Shown piece after piece: positions 1 to 9,961 of a stretch of 21,842 nucleotides of DNA. Position numbers and translations under genes: made by a program. Numbering within the stretch: position 1 is the first letter of the stretch; each line of letters starts with the position of its first letter. Source of the DNA: Pilatotrama ljubarskyi (lineage: Eukaryota; Basidiomycota; Agaricomycetes; Polyporales; Polyporaceae); NCBI GenBank assembly GCA_022385805.1, contig MU277714.1:1-21842 (forward strand). Direction: 5' to 3'. The notes beneath the pieces are model-generated. The model was given only the letters and a program-made list of their open reading frames with translations. It searched no databases and was not told where the DNA came from.

Positions 1-459
1 AATAGGAAGGAGTAAGTGCGGAGTACGAAAGTAAGGTGTAAAGACAATAGACCTATTGTTTAGAGAACGAACATAAGGCGATGGTGCAATAGTAGCGTGA
101 TCGAGATGGGCGGAGTACGGAGTACATGAGCGTAGTACGGCAGAGTACAGCGGAGCACGGGTGCGGACTTCGAGCTCAGGCACGGTATGTAACAGATATC
201 TGAACTAAAGAGCTACCCTATAGAATCCGAAGCTTATATAGTAAGTAGTAAGTAAGGTTCGGGTTTGTAAGGAGTAACTGCGGAGAGGAGATCGGGCCGG
301 CATCGGATGGAGCTAGGGCCGGGATCGCGTGGAGTAAGGGGCCGGGTTATTCTCATCGCTGATGATGACGAGTGAGTCTCGGAGTGAGTCTCGGAGTCCG
401 ATCAGAGCAATCGGGTTCTGAGAGGTGCCAGACCGGAAGGGTCTGCACAGGCGCTAACA
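1..459 (+). repeat. 3' part of a long terminal repeat (window-truncated)
   Basis: Positions 199-290 match 11689-11780 of the solo LTR at constant offset 11490, with only about two mismatches in 92 bases. Looser similarity continues to a shared end, GCTAACA, at 453-459 and 11919-11925. A TATATA box lies at 235-240 in the same place as in the other copy, which suggests plus orientation. The sequence before about position 190 does not align with the 5' half of the other copy. It does share the same style of reiterated GGAGTACGG / CGGAGTAC words. The LTR start is outside the window or unrecognisable, so I cannot say whether this is solo or the end of a full element. Confidence 0.7.
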
Positions 460-1656
460 CGCTGCAACGATGTCCAGGCAGGCGATCCTTGAGGACACGG
501 GCTCTGGTCAGCTTGGCCCGTGGGGCGTGAGCTGGCTATCCCGCCCATGGCGTGTCTCTCGCGCGTCTCTGCCTGCACCCGACCCAGGACCTCCATTCTG
601 ACTGCCAACCCGGACACCGCACAGTGCAGAGCGGGCCGTCCACAGCGCGCTGGGACACGGCCGACTTCTGCATTTTCTGGCCGCAGACGTCTATGTACGT
701 CTCCTGTGTAGGTGAGCATTCGAGCCCTGCTCCACCCATCGCCATTGCACCTCCCCTCGCGCGACCGGGTGCCAGCGTGTGCACACACATACGTGCTCTT
801 GCTGACCTTCCGTGCTAGCCCAGCACCGTTCCATCGCATGTCCCCTTCAGAGTACTCAGCCTCATTGTTCCCCGGTGGGTTCTCCTTAATCTCACCATTC
901 CGGAGCGCTGGACTTTGCTTCGTGAGCTAGTACATGCATACATCATTTCTCTATCCTATCTCCGCATGGTATCCGTGTCCGCGAATGCGAACACATCGTA
1001 TGCATATAACGGTCATCCCGACGCATGAGTGACGGTGATGGCTAGGAATCCACAGTGTGGACCGAGGGTTCTGTTCGCCTGTCACATCAGTTCGCGCGGC
1101 AGGGGCCAGGCGAACGTCAACGTCTACTATCACGTGACGGGATATGCAAAGGTTTTGACTGTAAAGGCTCTAGAAGGTCTGCGCTCATGATCTAGACCCT
1201 CAAACGTCGCACGATGGTGTGTTTATGTCTTCTCTACCTGTCTCTAAATTTCCTTGTTATGGAGATGACTGTAGGGAGCTGCGGAAGACTCCCGGTGAGA
1301 CGACCTCAAGAGCGACATGTAATGCAAAGGATTGTCACGAATAGTCACGGTGGTGTATTGGCACTCCGACTCGGCAGTCTCTTGCCGGCCGTTCAGCCTC
1401 TGTTGGCGCTGGTCGGCGACGTTTCGCAGACATCTGTTAGATGATTGCGCATAAGATGCAGCGAGAGCTTGAGCTGCAATCATGTATGTATAGTTGTATG
1501 TATAGAAGCTATATACTGGATTCCGCTATGCTACAATGTGTACTATGAGAATTAGTATAGTACAGTAGTGACATCTAACAGTGAGTCGAGCTCGATACTA
1601 GGGCGGGTGAACATGGTCCGGTGCCCGCCTGCGTGCATTGAATAGTGTGTCTCGTA
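460..1656. other. No gene recognised; non-coding stretch left of the pogo relic
   Basis: Open frames here are short, overlap on both strands and show no family resemblance. The only structure seen is an AT-rich patch at about 1484-1508, where GTATGTATAG occurs twice 12 bases apart. This patch lies downstream of the minus-strand transposase and may be its 3' flank. I could not find a convincing terminal inverted repeat for the transposon here. Confidence 0.5.
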
Positions 1657-2572
1657 AGTTCATACTCCATCTTGAGTGGGAAGACTATGGTATGTATTAG
1701 TGGCAACGCTAAAAGGATTACTGTCATCATTATACTGGGAATGCAAAGGCTGTACCGGATTTGCAGAACTCGGAGAAAGGGATGACATTGGGACCAAGGA
1801 GGGCGCGGCAATCGGTGCGGGCACCATATTGGCAGTGGGCATCGTAGAGGACAATGGCAGAGGAGCCGTCGCGGGAGGACCAGGATCAAGGCTGGGGGGA
1901 GGAGCGTTCTCCGTACTACGGGCAGACTGTCGGACCGTTCTTGCTGCGCGCGAGAAGAGCTAAGCAAAGCGAGGGTCGGTGCGCAATTGAGGGTGTGCGT
2001 CGAAGTGAGAGGCGAGTCGTGATAGGACCATGGCCTTGGTTGACTTCGGAGGCATGGTCAACCCAAGAACATATAGAATGTCGTCGAGGTCACTCCTGTT
2101 CTTCGAGTTGAGTGAGCCAGCGAACTCGACCTGATCACCCAAATGGGCAAGCTCGGCCCGCCGCTTCCTGCCTCTTGCTCCTTCGTCTTCTTGCGTGCGT
2201 CTTTCATCTCCTCCTGCGCTGCCTTCTCTTTCCGTAAACGCTCATACTCCTTATATGCCGCCTCCGCTTTCGGGCCAGTAAGGTTGTTCTCCTTGCACCG
2301 AAACGTCTGTCTGGGAACACGGGTAGTCTTGTCTTTGGCATTGAGTCGGTTTTTCAGAAACTGAATCTTGTTCTTCGCAATGGTGCAGTGCGTCTGGGCC
2401 GAAATTTGGAGCGACCGCTCCTCTTGATAGGCTGACAAGAGAGCATCAAAGTCCGCACGGAGGACCTGAAGCTGTCGTGAAAGCATCCAGCGGGCAGAGA
2501 CATACGTAGGTGAGAATTCCGGTGGAGAGATTGTGGCGGGCATATCAGATGGGGGCGCTGGCGATATTGGGT

Positions 2573-2683
2573 CTGCACACAGAGACAGGTCAGTTTCCTA
2601 TCATGTTCATCCCGGCGACCATGCTGCCTATGCACTTCCATGTATGCTGGTTCCAGCCCTGTCACCGCTACCAGTCAGCTCAC
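2573..2683 (-). other. Intron 2 of the pogo transposase (111 nt, or 93 nt with a later donor)
   Basis: The donor is AACG|GTGAGC and the acceptor is CTGTGTGCAG|ACCC, preceded by a good AAACTGACC branch site and a pyrimidine run. It joins exon 2 (...SPEC) to a Pro-rich stretch of exon 3 in frame. An alternative donor GTGACA at 2665 has the same phase and gives a more typical 93 nt. Confidence 0.6.
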
Positions 2684-3489
2684 CGTTGCACTCAGGACTG
2701 GCAGCGCCAAGAATATTATCGGCAGCTGAGGACCTCATGCTCAGATCTTCCGCTTGCAGAGGTTCTGCTTCACTACCCTCTCCGTGCAAGTCATCGCCAT
2801 CGTTGCCAAGGCCTGCCATGTCAATGTCAATATCAAGACCGGCCTGATACTCTGACTCCGAGGCTGACTCCGAGTGTGACTCCGAGTCCGAGTCCAACTC
2901 CGGGTCCGAGTCGGGGGTGGAAACAGAGGTATCGTCGACAGGCTCATCGTAGTCCATATCCTGGGCGTTGGCGGGAACGGAGGGGACAGCGGGGGCTGGG
3001 TAGGAGGCAGGGAATGTCGCCTTTGTTGAGGTCATGCGACTGGGAGCGAAGTCGATCGGGGAGAAGACATCCGGATTGAGAGGTGAGATTCCCGTATTTG
3101 CCCAAGCAGCCTTGATGACAGCCACGGTGATACTCTGCTCGCGGACAGAGAGGTATTCGCGCACGAAGCCTGCTCGCGACATCTCTGTACCCTCCTCCTC
3201 CTGGATTTCTGTACAGCGCTCTAGCCATAGCCTGGAAAGTGGACCGAAGACCCCGACATCAAGTGGCTGGAGCTTGTGTGTCATGTGCGGAGGTAAGCAG
3301 TAGAGATGGATACCGTATTTGACTGCTAGATCACGGAACTCCTTCGTGATGTGTGATCCGTGGCCGTCGAAGATGAGTAGGATCGGTTCGTTGTCAGCAG
3401 CACGAGCTCGTGCCTGAGGTATGAATGACTGTTTGAACCAGTTCAAGGCCTGCTGATCATTTGTCCATCCGTTCTCCGTGATTCCGACG

Positions 3490-3547
3490 CTATTCGTGGT
3501 ATGCTCTTTGTGAGTAAGAAGCTCATTATGGGCAACCATTGACTTAC
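3490..3547 (-). other. Intron 1 of the pogo transposase (58 nt)
   Basis: The donor is GTTAG|GTAAGT and the acceptor is ACGAATAG|CGTC on the minus strand, with a CTTAC branch-like sequence inside. Splicing restores the frame across a codon interrupted after two bases. It joins the segment ending GENV to VGITENGW, which matches the usual order in this transposase family. Confidence 0.75.
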
Positions 3548-4104
3548 CTAACATTCTCACCCAGCGGTACTCCATCATGGTTGAACCAGCGCATATCGAA
3601 GCTTCCCCCGGCAAATATGAACATGGGGGCGATCGATGTGCCGTCTGCTGCAACACACTCGAGGATGGTCACAAGCTCAAGATTGTCACTTCGTATCTGG
3701 TAACATGACTTGTCTTCACGCCCAAAGAAGACCTTCCGCCCGGTGTTTTCGCGACTGCCACCCATCTTCTCATCCATGTTATAGATGTTCTCGGGCTTGA
3801 ACTGGTATTGATCCATGAGGGCCTTGAGCTCGTCGAAGTGTTTGCTGACCACCGTCGGGTTGAAGCACTGCGCGCGCTCCGGAGCGAGCTTCCTCGGCTT
3901 CCTAAGGCAAACATCCGGATGGCGCTGCCGGAACCTGTCTACCCAACGGTACGAAGGTTTTCGCCCACAGAGCTTCGAAACCTTGATACGGAGAGCACGT
4001 CGGCTGACCCCTCGGCCCTCCTCGCCCCAGTACTTGAGCCAGTCGATGAGTGTCTTCTCTTGAGCTGCCGTCAGCAGCTGCTGACTTGCGTGTGCTTGGG
4101 GCAT

Positions 4105-4797
4105 AGACAGTGGCGGAGGGACGGGCGTCTGAATGTCTGGCTTTGCATTTCCTGTCGCTCCTGCACGGCGCTCTCAGCCACCGCTTGCACTCGGCCAGCC
4201 TCGCTTGAGTACGGAGTCTGAAATGTCACACCTGAAGACTCTCCCAACGTACCAATTCTTTGTAGAGCATGAGCACGACCTTCCAGCTCCGATCGGGTTG
4301 GTTGTTATCATTGAGGACAGAGTCTATATGGCAGGGCTAAAATTTGAGCATTATCGCCCTCGAATTCATCCCAGGATCTCGCGATCATTGCCCAAAATTG
4401 CAGTTACATTGGACGAATTTGAGCACTCCGACACACTTTTTCTTTGCTCTATACGTCAATTCGACTCCGTACGCCCCGAAATTGCAGAATCAGTGCCATA
4501 TCTCAAGGATACACCGATGTAGGAGTTTTTGTAGCAAACGGAGGAAGGACGCATGCACAACAGAGGATTTGCATTACTTGGCGACATTTGCACTTCCTGT
4601 CGCACGATAGTACTCCACTCCCCCCGCGGTGGTCTGTAGCTTATATCGTGTACGGGATAGGGGCAACAGACGGCCGTAGTACGTGCGTATATGGTCTGGT
4701 GACTCTTGAACGTCGAAGCCGGGGGCCCAGGCGGAACCGGATCCGCGTGGGAAAGCGCCGAGATGTAGTCCCGGTGATAAGGGTGGTTGAGCACGCC
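4105..4797. other. Spacer; probable 5' flank of the pogo element
   Basis: No gene was recognised. The minus strand has an open frame upstream of 4104 in a different phase, containing 'VQAVAESAVQERQEMQ', which might be remnant coding sequence. Short words recur: TTTGCAYTTCCTGTCGC near 4143 and 4589, AATTTGAGCA near 4340 and 4416, AAATTGCAG near 4394 and 4481. They could be subterminal transposon motifs, but no inverted partner was found at the left side. Confidence 0.3.
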
Positions 4798-5155
4798 TCA
4801 TACAATTGCAGTCAACTCCCCAGCATCTGTTGTCGTGAATCCCTCCAGAGTGAAGAGATACTCGGGAATGGAAGGAGATATGTCATAAACTAAGAACAAG
4901 ACGTGCTTCCAAGAGCAACACTGTCTACCCTTGAGTTCATCAGTGATGGTCGGGCTGAGGTTCCAGAGGAAAAAGCAGCGTGGGCGAGTTTTCTCAGGTG
5001 AGCGTTCCGCAGAGGTCGGTGCAGCGACATCGACGGTGAGACAGCCTGTGGCAGCGCGAATGGTGTCTCTCAAGACGTCCACCAAGTCAGCCACTTCCAG
5101 GTCGGTGGGAAATTGTTGGCCGTAAATTTCTATGAGAGCGGTAGTGGACGGGGGA
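4798..5155 (-). pseudogene. Unidentified protein fragment, coding-like
   Basis: A minus-strand frame between two stops has the feel of genuine protein. It begins Pro/Ser/Thr-rich, then 'ALIEIYGQQFPTDLEVADL', a short charged region, 'FFLWNLSPTITDELKG' and 'LFLVYDISPSIPEYLFTLEG'. It ends at a stop at 4798. There is no convincing ATG; the first usable internal start would be GTG at 5094. I do not recognise the family. The style (hydrophobic blocks separated by acidic segments) resembles repetitive gag-like or orphan proteins of Agaricomycetes. It may be one exon of the decayed minus-strand gene whose other pieces lie at 5.7-7.8 kb. Confidence 0.3.
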
Positions 5156-5701
5156 GAAGAACGCTATGCCATCAATTGAGCAGGATCAAGGCCCCGCATC
5201 AGGCTGCATGGATCCTCGCGGTGCACGAGCGGGAAGCCTGCAATAGGGTGAGGCGTTGATGCTTGCCAGTGAGAGAATTCTTAATGGCGGTTTAGCATTG
5301 GTCCTACAGTGCCTCATCACTTCGCTAACCTTGGTGCAGGAACTCTCTCTGGAAGCTGGCATCGAGATTGTGGGCGGCTTCCTTGTTCTCACGTTGAGAC
5401 AGCCAAGGGTTTGAGCGATGACTGTCTGAGCATCTTGGATGAAATGGTATTCTTCTTGGCATCCTCGGAACAGGCCCGCTGCATGCCTTCGGAGTTGCTG
5501 GGAAAGAAAGGTAGGCACCCCGAGGGATGCGGAAAGCCACCTGGAATGTAATGGTGCAGGTCTGCTGTCAACATACGGGGATTTCAGCTGCCTATTGGTG
5601 AACCAGTGGAGCCCAAGGGTAGCTCATACGAAGTAATGTTATCGTCGGTCTTGAGGAATCATCGCTGATGCGGAGCTTTCGAGCTGGATCTCAGCGAGAA
5701 G
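5156..5701. other. No gene recognised
   Basis: Minus-strand frames of 60-110 codons overlap one another (5186-5574) without recognisable motifs. If the coding-like pieces on either side belong to one gene, this stretch would hold its introns or decayed exons. Confidence 0.3.
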
Positions 5702-5962
5702 TTAGTCAGCTAATGGTACTCCCCGTGCGTCGCACAACGTACTGGGGGGGTGCAACAGGTCGGAGCTGTTAGACAGGAGACTCCTCGTCCGTTTAATGGG
5801 AAGGAAACTGTCAGCTGCCGTAAGGAACCCACTCTCCAGAGGACGCTCCGGAGTTGCCCAAGTGAAGTAGGTGTCCAGTTGGGATACATTCGCAGCGTTG
5901 AACCAAGAGACGAGTGCCAAGTCAAGCACCGGGTGTTCGCCATCTTTATACCTGGACATCTT
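5702..5962 (-). pseudogene. Unidentified protein fragment, possible exon
   Basis: The minus-strand frame reads MSRYKDGEHPVLDLALVSW near its start and ends PPSTLCDARGVPLAD before TAA. Composition is protein-like, with a Trp/Tyr/Phe-containing middle. On the minus strand an acceptor-like TTGCAG precedes it, immediately followed by GTAAGATG, so either an exon start or a donor falls here. No domain is recognised. It is probably part of the same degenerate minus-strand gene as the 4798-5155 and 7387-7767 pieces, but a join cannot be proven from sequence alone. Confidence 0.28.
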
Positions 5963-6785
5963 ACCTGCAAGACCAACTCCTGCACTGGATTGGTCCGGGT
6001 GCCTTCACGGGTCTTGCACGTCGCTCTATGGGATGGCACCGGCAGTGCTGGCTGCAGAGCGATCGTGCTCAGTGATAGGCTGATCGGTGATCAAAAGCAT
6101 TTGACGATTCTCTGATCATGGGCATGATGATTATTTGATTGCTCTCGACGGGGTCCTGGTCGGACCGTAGACCAAGTCTTTGCCGCACAATTGTAAGTCA
6201 TCCGAGATGTGTTAGCTTCCGTCGCCACTCAAGGCTTTCCAGCAGCAAGGAGCTAGACTCGTGCGGCTCTCCGCCGGCTTAGGCCCTGCAGCATTTTGCT
6301 ACCTTGCACATTATGTCTGTGCAGTCTTTTGGTGTCGCCCTCGTAGTCTGCTTGCTGGAGTGAAAGTCGAGCACTTGCAGCGGGGTGAGCGCGAAGCGCC
6401 CACGTGCAAGTACGCGGCACAGGTATAACAGGCTAGAGTCAAGTCGGACTTGGGCAAAGTCAGTACGAGCCGGCAGTACCATGCACATGTACTTACCTCT
6501 CCGTGGTCACCCCTGAGTCACCCAGGCCGACTTTTAACAAGGATCTCCCAGCAGTCGGACGCCGCTCTGACGAGCATGGTTGTAGCTCGGTGTGTGAGCA
6601 TGCGCGGGCTTGAGATGCAGTCAGCTGCGAGGAAGGCTATGGCTAGAGAGTGTTGCATACCCGTTGTACGTGGGAGTGGGAGTGTGCATTGTGCCACTGC
6701 ATCCGTGCAAGGGCAGCAGAACTAAACCTCTTGCTGGGTTGTGTGTGCGAGCGAGCTCTGGCGCACACGTCACTGCAGTATAGAC
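5963..6785. other. No gene recognised; isolated splice-like signals on the minus strand
   Basis: A minus-strand frame of 69 codons (6279-6488) lies next to a consensus donor GAGGTAAGTAC at about 6490-6500. This would fit an intron-containing decayed gene, but no protein similarity is visible in any frame. Confidence 0.25.
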
Positions 6786-6890
6786 CTGCATATAGATCAC
6801 GTCAAGAGTGTTCATGGCCATGGGCAGCGTGTACTCACTAGGCAGGGGCGTTTGCACGTCCTGGTAGTCGTTCTCCGTCTCGGTGTCCAT
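6786..6890 (-). pseudogene. Possible small exon plus intron of an unknown minus-strand gene
   Basis: An ATG at 6890 opens a short acidic peptide (MDTETENDYQDVQTPLP) that runs into a consensus donor GTGAGT (6833-6838). A 53-nt intron with a CTTGAC branch-like site ends at TATATGCAG (6786). After splicing, the frame stays open for about 47 further codons. The intron geometry is right for this genome, but the protein is unrecognised and the downstream part is low-complexity. This may be a real small gene or an exon of the larger decayed gene. Confidence 0.25.
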
Positions 6891-7144
6891 CTTGCTTTGT
6901 TGCTTTGTTCATGAGTCAACGATGGCATTGATAGACGGTCGGGCTCCTCAGTTACCGTCGTTGGCGGGAGCTTTGGGCGCAGCAGCAGTAGCATCGGAGT
7001 CGGGATGTGGGAGCTATGTCGATGTTCGCAGGTTCCGCGCGCGAGGCAAACCCGACCTTGATGTCAACTGAGCGGGTTCAAAGACCCCTGCGTCGGGAAT
7101 GTCAATCTCGGGAGTAGGCAGGACTGCTCTTCCGCAGGGAGTTT

Positions 7145-7300
7145 AGGCACGCGTTCGACCTCCATCTCTCCTGTTCTATGGCGGGAGCAGACTCTGGTTG
7201 GTCAAAGGAAGCGGCCTCGGGCTCGTCGAAGGGAACAGCCTCAGCGTCTTCGGTAGAGGGAACAGCCCCAGCATCGAGAGGTGAGCGCAGATGGCCACTC
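7145..7300 (-). pseudogene. Acidic/proline repeat coding-like segment
   Basis: One minus-strand frame reads a repeated acidic motif: AEAVPFDEP, EAASFDQP, then ESAPAIEQE. Short in-frame repeats of the type E-A-x-P/S-F-D-x-P are characteristic of disordered protein regions, not random sequence. A CTTAG acceptor-like site precedes it at about 7304-7308. Just downstream, another frame gives EIDIPDAGVFEPAQ, so at least one frameshift or intron is needed to read through. Function unknown. Confidence 0.3.
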
Positions 7301-7386
7301 CTCCTAAGGGTTCTCCTTCCCGCAGCCGGTCCACCAGCTATGCATCGACCGGTATGTTAACCCGTCGATGCGCTCTGCCTCGTGCT

Positions 7387-7767
7387 CTACCATATGAGCG
7401 AGTTCCCGCCGCACGGAACCCCCGCATCGCAGCGGCTTTCGATCGCATTGAGCGCGCTGACGATGCGGTTAAGCACCTCGTACCCATCGATTGCAGCCTT
7501 CGTTGGCGTGTACGCAAGCTTCGGGTCATGGCCATGCTCGTCTGCAGTGGAGTACAACTGTGAGGGTAGCGCACTCAGGCTGGCAGCAGGGGTGATGGAG
7601 ATCGTAGCAGACTGGGGAGATGGCGCCCTCTGCGTATGGGGAAGCCAGGACGATAATAGGTTGTCGATGTCGGTTTCCAGCAGAGTGTGTGTTGTGGCAG
7701 ATATGGCTTTGATGCACGAATGCCCAGCGAGCTCGAGCCAACGAGCTACGGAAGATGCCTCTTTCAT
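7387..7767 (-). CDS. Hypothetical protein, possible first exon of the minus-strand gene
   Basis: An ATG at 7767 opens 126 codons beginning MKEASSVARWLELAG. It contains a Ser/Pro/Ala-rich middle and an alpha-helical end (AIDGYEVLNRIVSALNAIES). No domain is recognised. The start is credible because the 200-350 bases upstream on the minus strand are pyrimidine-rich (long CTTTCTCTCC-type runs at about 7790-8060), a common layout of basidiomycete promoters. The frame stops at 7387; a splice into the acidic repeat segment at 7145-7300 is possible but the donor is unclear. Treat it as the 5' exon of an unidentified or degenerate gene. Confidence 0.35.
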   Translation of the reverse strand: MKEASSVARWLELAGHSCIKAISATTHTLLETDIDNLLSSWLPHTQRAPSPQSATISITPAASLSALPSQLYSTADEHGHDPKLAYTPTKAAIDGYEVLNRIVSALNAIESRCDAGVPCGGNSLIW

Positions 7768-8890
7768 AATGTAGCACGCCAGATAGAAGGGATGAGCAAA
7801 AGAAAATGTGAGAGAGACGGAGGCCTGGGAAGAGTGGGGAAGGGGGGCAAAGAAAACAGGACCGACACAACTGAATGTGAATTACGCATACCTTTCTGGA
7901 TCTGTCTATCTTTTCCTTCCAATGCCCGTCTCCCTAAGCTGTAGAATGGTGGCTGCTGCAGGAAGGAAAGGGGTAGAGAGACACAGGCAACAGACCGCGC
8001 ACGACAAGCAGAAAGAGACAGGGGAAGAGGAGAGAAGAGAGACAGGTGGGAGTTGTAAGGCGCTAAATGGACGAGCAAGGGTGAGACGGGTCCCGGAGCA
8101 AGTCGTGGGAATTTCGGGAAGACTCGCGTTACGCAAAAGTGCGAGCACTTTGGGGGGTCCGAGTGACCTTGCACGCAAGGTGATGTAACTGCACACCAGT
8201 GCGTGTGTGTCTACTAGTAATATAAACCGGATGCCATCGGGGCCATACTGACAGGCCCCTCCAGCCTGGGATGAAGTCACGAAAAACACTAGTTCTTTGC
8301 ATGTATTATACAACCTCGGAAGCTGGGTAATTTGCGAGGCAAAGTGACGAATTCCGCCACAATCCTGCTGGGAAGTGAAGTGACAGGAGGGAAAGTTAAC
8401 ATACAAAAATCATCACTTTACTTCACAACCTGAAGTGATGCTTTTCTTGAGGCGCTCGGTTCAGTAAGTTGCATATTTCGCGCATTGTTGCGATGGTTTA
8501 CGGCACTTCTTCGTCACTTCTTGAATTGCTATTTTCACAACTCCTCGGGCACACAGTGACCTTGGGCGCGAGCACGTTCACAGGGCGTCCCTCAGCCGAT
8601 GTACTTTGTGTAAATGGCACTTTCAGCATCAATATCGAGCTTCGGCCGCGCTATTATGGACATTGCCACGGTTCTCACACAGTTTGAAGCCCGGACCGTT
8701 TGTTGGGGATCGCTTCCGTTCGAGAGATTTGCAAAAAGAACTGTTTTGAGCGTGACGAGGATGTGCCAAATCTACCCTAAAGCCGTGAGGTTGAGGCCGA
8801 GAGCCTTTGTAGGTCGAGGCCTCTGACGAGCTGAGCTGAGGTAGATGGCGGGGTCAGGAGATGTAGCGGTTCGGCCGGGGTGCCCTTGAG
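7768..8890. other. Intergenic, pyrimidine-rich on the minus strand near 7790-8060
   Basis: No gene is recognised. Long open frames here are by-products of the purine/pyrimidine strand bias. The biased tract could be the promoter or leader of the minus-strand hypothetical gene starting at 7767. An inverted repeat lies at 8411-8440 and AAGTGA/TCACTT words cluster between 8340 and 8520. Confidence 0.4.
8411..8440. repeat. Perfect inverted repeat CATCACTT/AAGTGATG
   Basis: Eight-base arms at 8411-8418 and 8433-8440 are separated by 14 bases, in an AT-rich spot flanked by further AAGTGA copies (about 8345, 8376 and 8381). It could fold as a hairpin or be a dimeric protein-binding site. It is too isolated to call a MITE end. 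Confidence 0.4.
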
Positions 8891-9543
8891 GCGAACGTCA
8901 CGATGCGGCAGTGGATCGGAGCGAACAAAGTTCTGCGCAGGTGTTCGCAAGCTCTTCGCGGATGTTCGCAACCGTTCGCGGGTCTTCGCGGGTACTCGGT
9001 ACGCTCTTCGCAGTCTTGTCGGGCTCAACGCGGACGCGGAGGGACTCGGTGATTCTTCGCAGCTACGCAGTGTTCAACAGCAACTCAGTGTACGACGCGA
9101 ACAGTGAAGAGGAAGGCAAAACGCTCAATAAGAAACTCGACGCGGCGAAGTAGTAAACGCAAGGGGGATGCGAACGCGGACGCAGTTAGGGCTCAGTGAG
9201 ATCTCTGCTCTCGAGAGGGGGGACGGAATCTGGGTTGCTGCGCTGCGAAGCGCGAGTATTTTACATCAGTGCCAAAATGGCGTGCTACGCGTGTGACGCC
9301 GGACCGGACCTTCGCGCTGCCGAGCTGACTGCGAATGCACGGGCCTAGCGCCGGGGGCATCTTCAGGGCAGGCTGGTGCGAAGGACTTCGCTCCCCCAAA
9401 CACCTGGTCATCCACCGGGTTCTGCGCGATGGCTGCACGTCGAGTCCCTCGCGGGACTTTGTGATCCGTTGCGGAGGCTGCGAAGCTGCCGAAGGCCTGT
9501 GGATCTGTGCAAAGAACTGCGAAGATGCGTGAAGATGCGCGAA
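8891..9543. repeat. Cluster of 19 TTCGC/GCGAA motifs with a 10-bp tandem core
   Basis: TTCGC starts at 8944, 8955, 8965, 8975, 8985, 9007, 9056, 9311 and 9386. GCGAA starts at 8891, 8921, 9097, 9145, 9170, 9245, 9378, 9480, 9519 and 9539. Four of the first spacings are 11, 10, 10 and 10 bases, so the core is a degenerate decamer tandem array. About one to two occurrences would be expected by chance in 650 bases at this composition. No gene is recognised in the interval. Confidence 0.65.
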
Positions 9544-9961
9544 GGGAGCGGTTTCGGCGCTCCGCGGCCTCGTGCGCGGAGTGGGGTCGCATCAATGACA
9601 CGGACCGTTTCAATTCAGCGACAAACTACATGCAGAGGACGAGCTCTGATGAATGACTAAACAAAATCTGTTGCGGGGTAATGCGCAATGCTTGTTACTA
9701 TTCAAGCGGAAAGTGTCTTTCTTCCACATTGCCAGGAGCCGCGGATTGCGCCACAGTCGATAAGATTCATGCCGCTTTTGTCTGCATTCCCGAGCCACGC
9801 AAATTTGGCGCCTCCCATTGTGCCTGGTCGTGTTCATGATCTGGATGATGTACGACCAACGGGTAAGTACCCTCTGGGGCACGGTTCGACAGGTCCTGCA
9901 GCCGACTGCCCTGGGACGAGGGTTTGACAGCGTGAGACACAACGAGAATGCACTCACCAAG
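9544..9961. other. No gene recognised; 3' flank of the kinase-like ORF
   Basis: No family resemblance in any frame. A donor-like TTGGTGAGTGC on the minus strand at about 9948-9958 lies just past the stop of the kinase-like frame, so an alternative spliced C-terminus is conceivable. Confidence 0.3.

Larger units (their letters stand above)
1657..4104 (-). pseudogene. pogo/Tigger-type transposase (DDE superfamily endonuclease), two introns, nearly intact but disabled
   Basis: Exon 1 (3548-4104) carries a CENP-B-type helix-turn-helix, with 'LTAAQEKTLIDWL' near residue 11 and 'WVDRFRQRHPD' near 54, and the first catalytic Asp in NMDEK (residue 111). Exon 2 (2684-3489) has the second in LLIFDGHGSH (residue 227) and the third in LQPLDVGVF (residue 263), a DD35D spacing typical of pogo. 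It is followed by a Ser/Asp/Glu-rich linker. Exon 3 (from 2572) is charged and coiled-coil-like, then SAP-like (DLDDILYVLGL...VLSRLASHFDAHP). Two lesions are visible. A one-base loss near 2170-2180 shifts the frame before 'RAELAHLGD'. An in-frame TAG at 1960-1962 follows DPRFA, and the same frame stays open to 1657. The short NMDEK-MGG spacing may also be a small deletion. The ATG at 4104 is probably not the true start: relatives have an upstream HTH exon that I could not place. Confidence 0.85.

Noticed and set aside
402..839. 145-codon minus-strand open frame
   Set aside because: It begins in unrelated sequence and ends inside the LTR, has Arg/Cys-rich random composition, and overlaps equally open frames on the other strand.
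1480..4800. Terminal inverted repeats of the pogo element
   Set aside because: I compared both flanks by eye and found no convincing inverted match or TA duplication, so exact element ends are not given.
7764..8174. 136-codon minus-strand frame rich in Pro/Leu/Ser
   Set aside because: It reflects the pyrimidine-rich strand of a probable promoter; low complexity and no motif.
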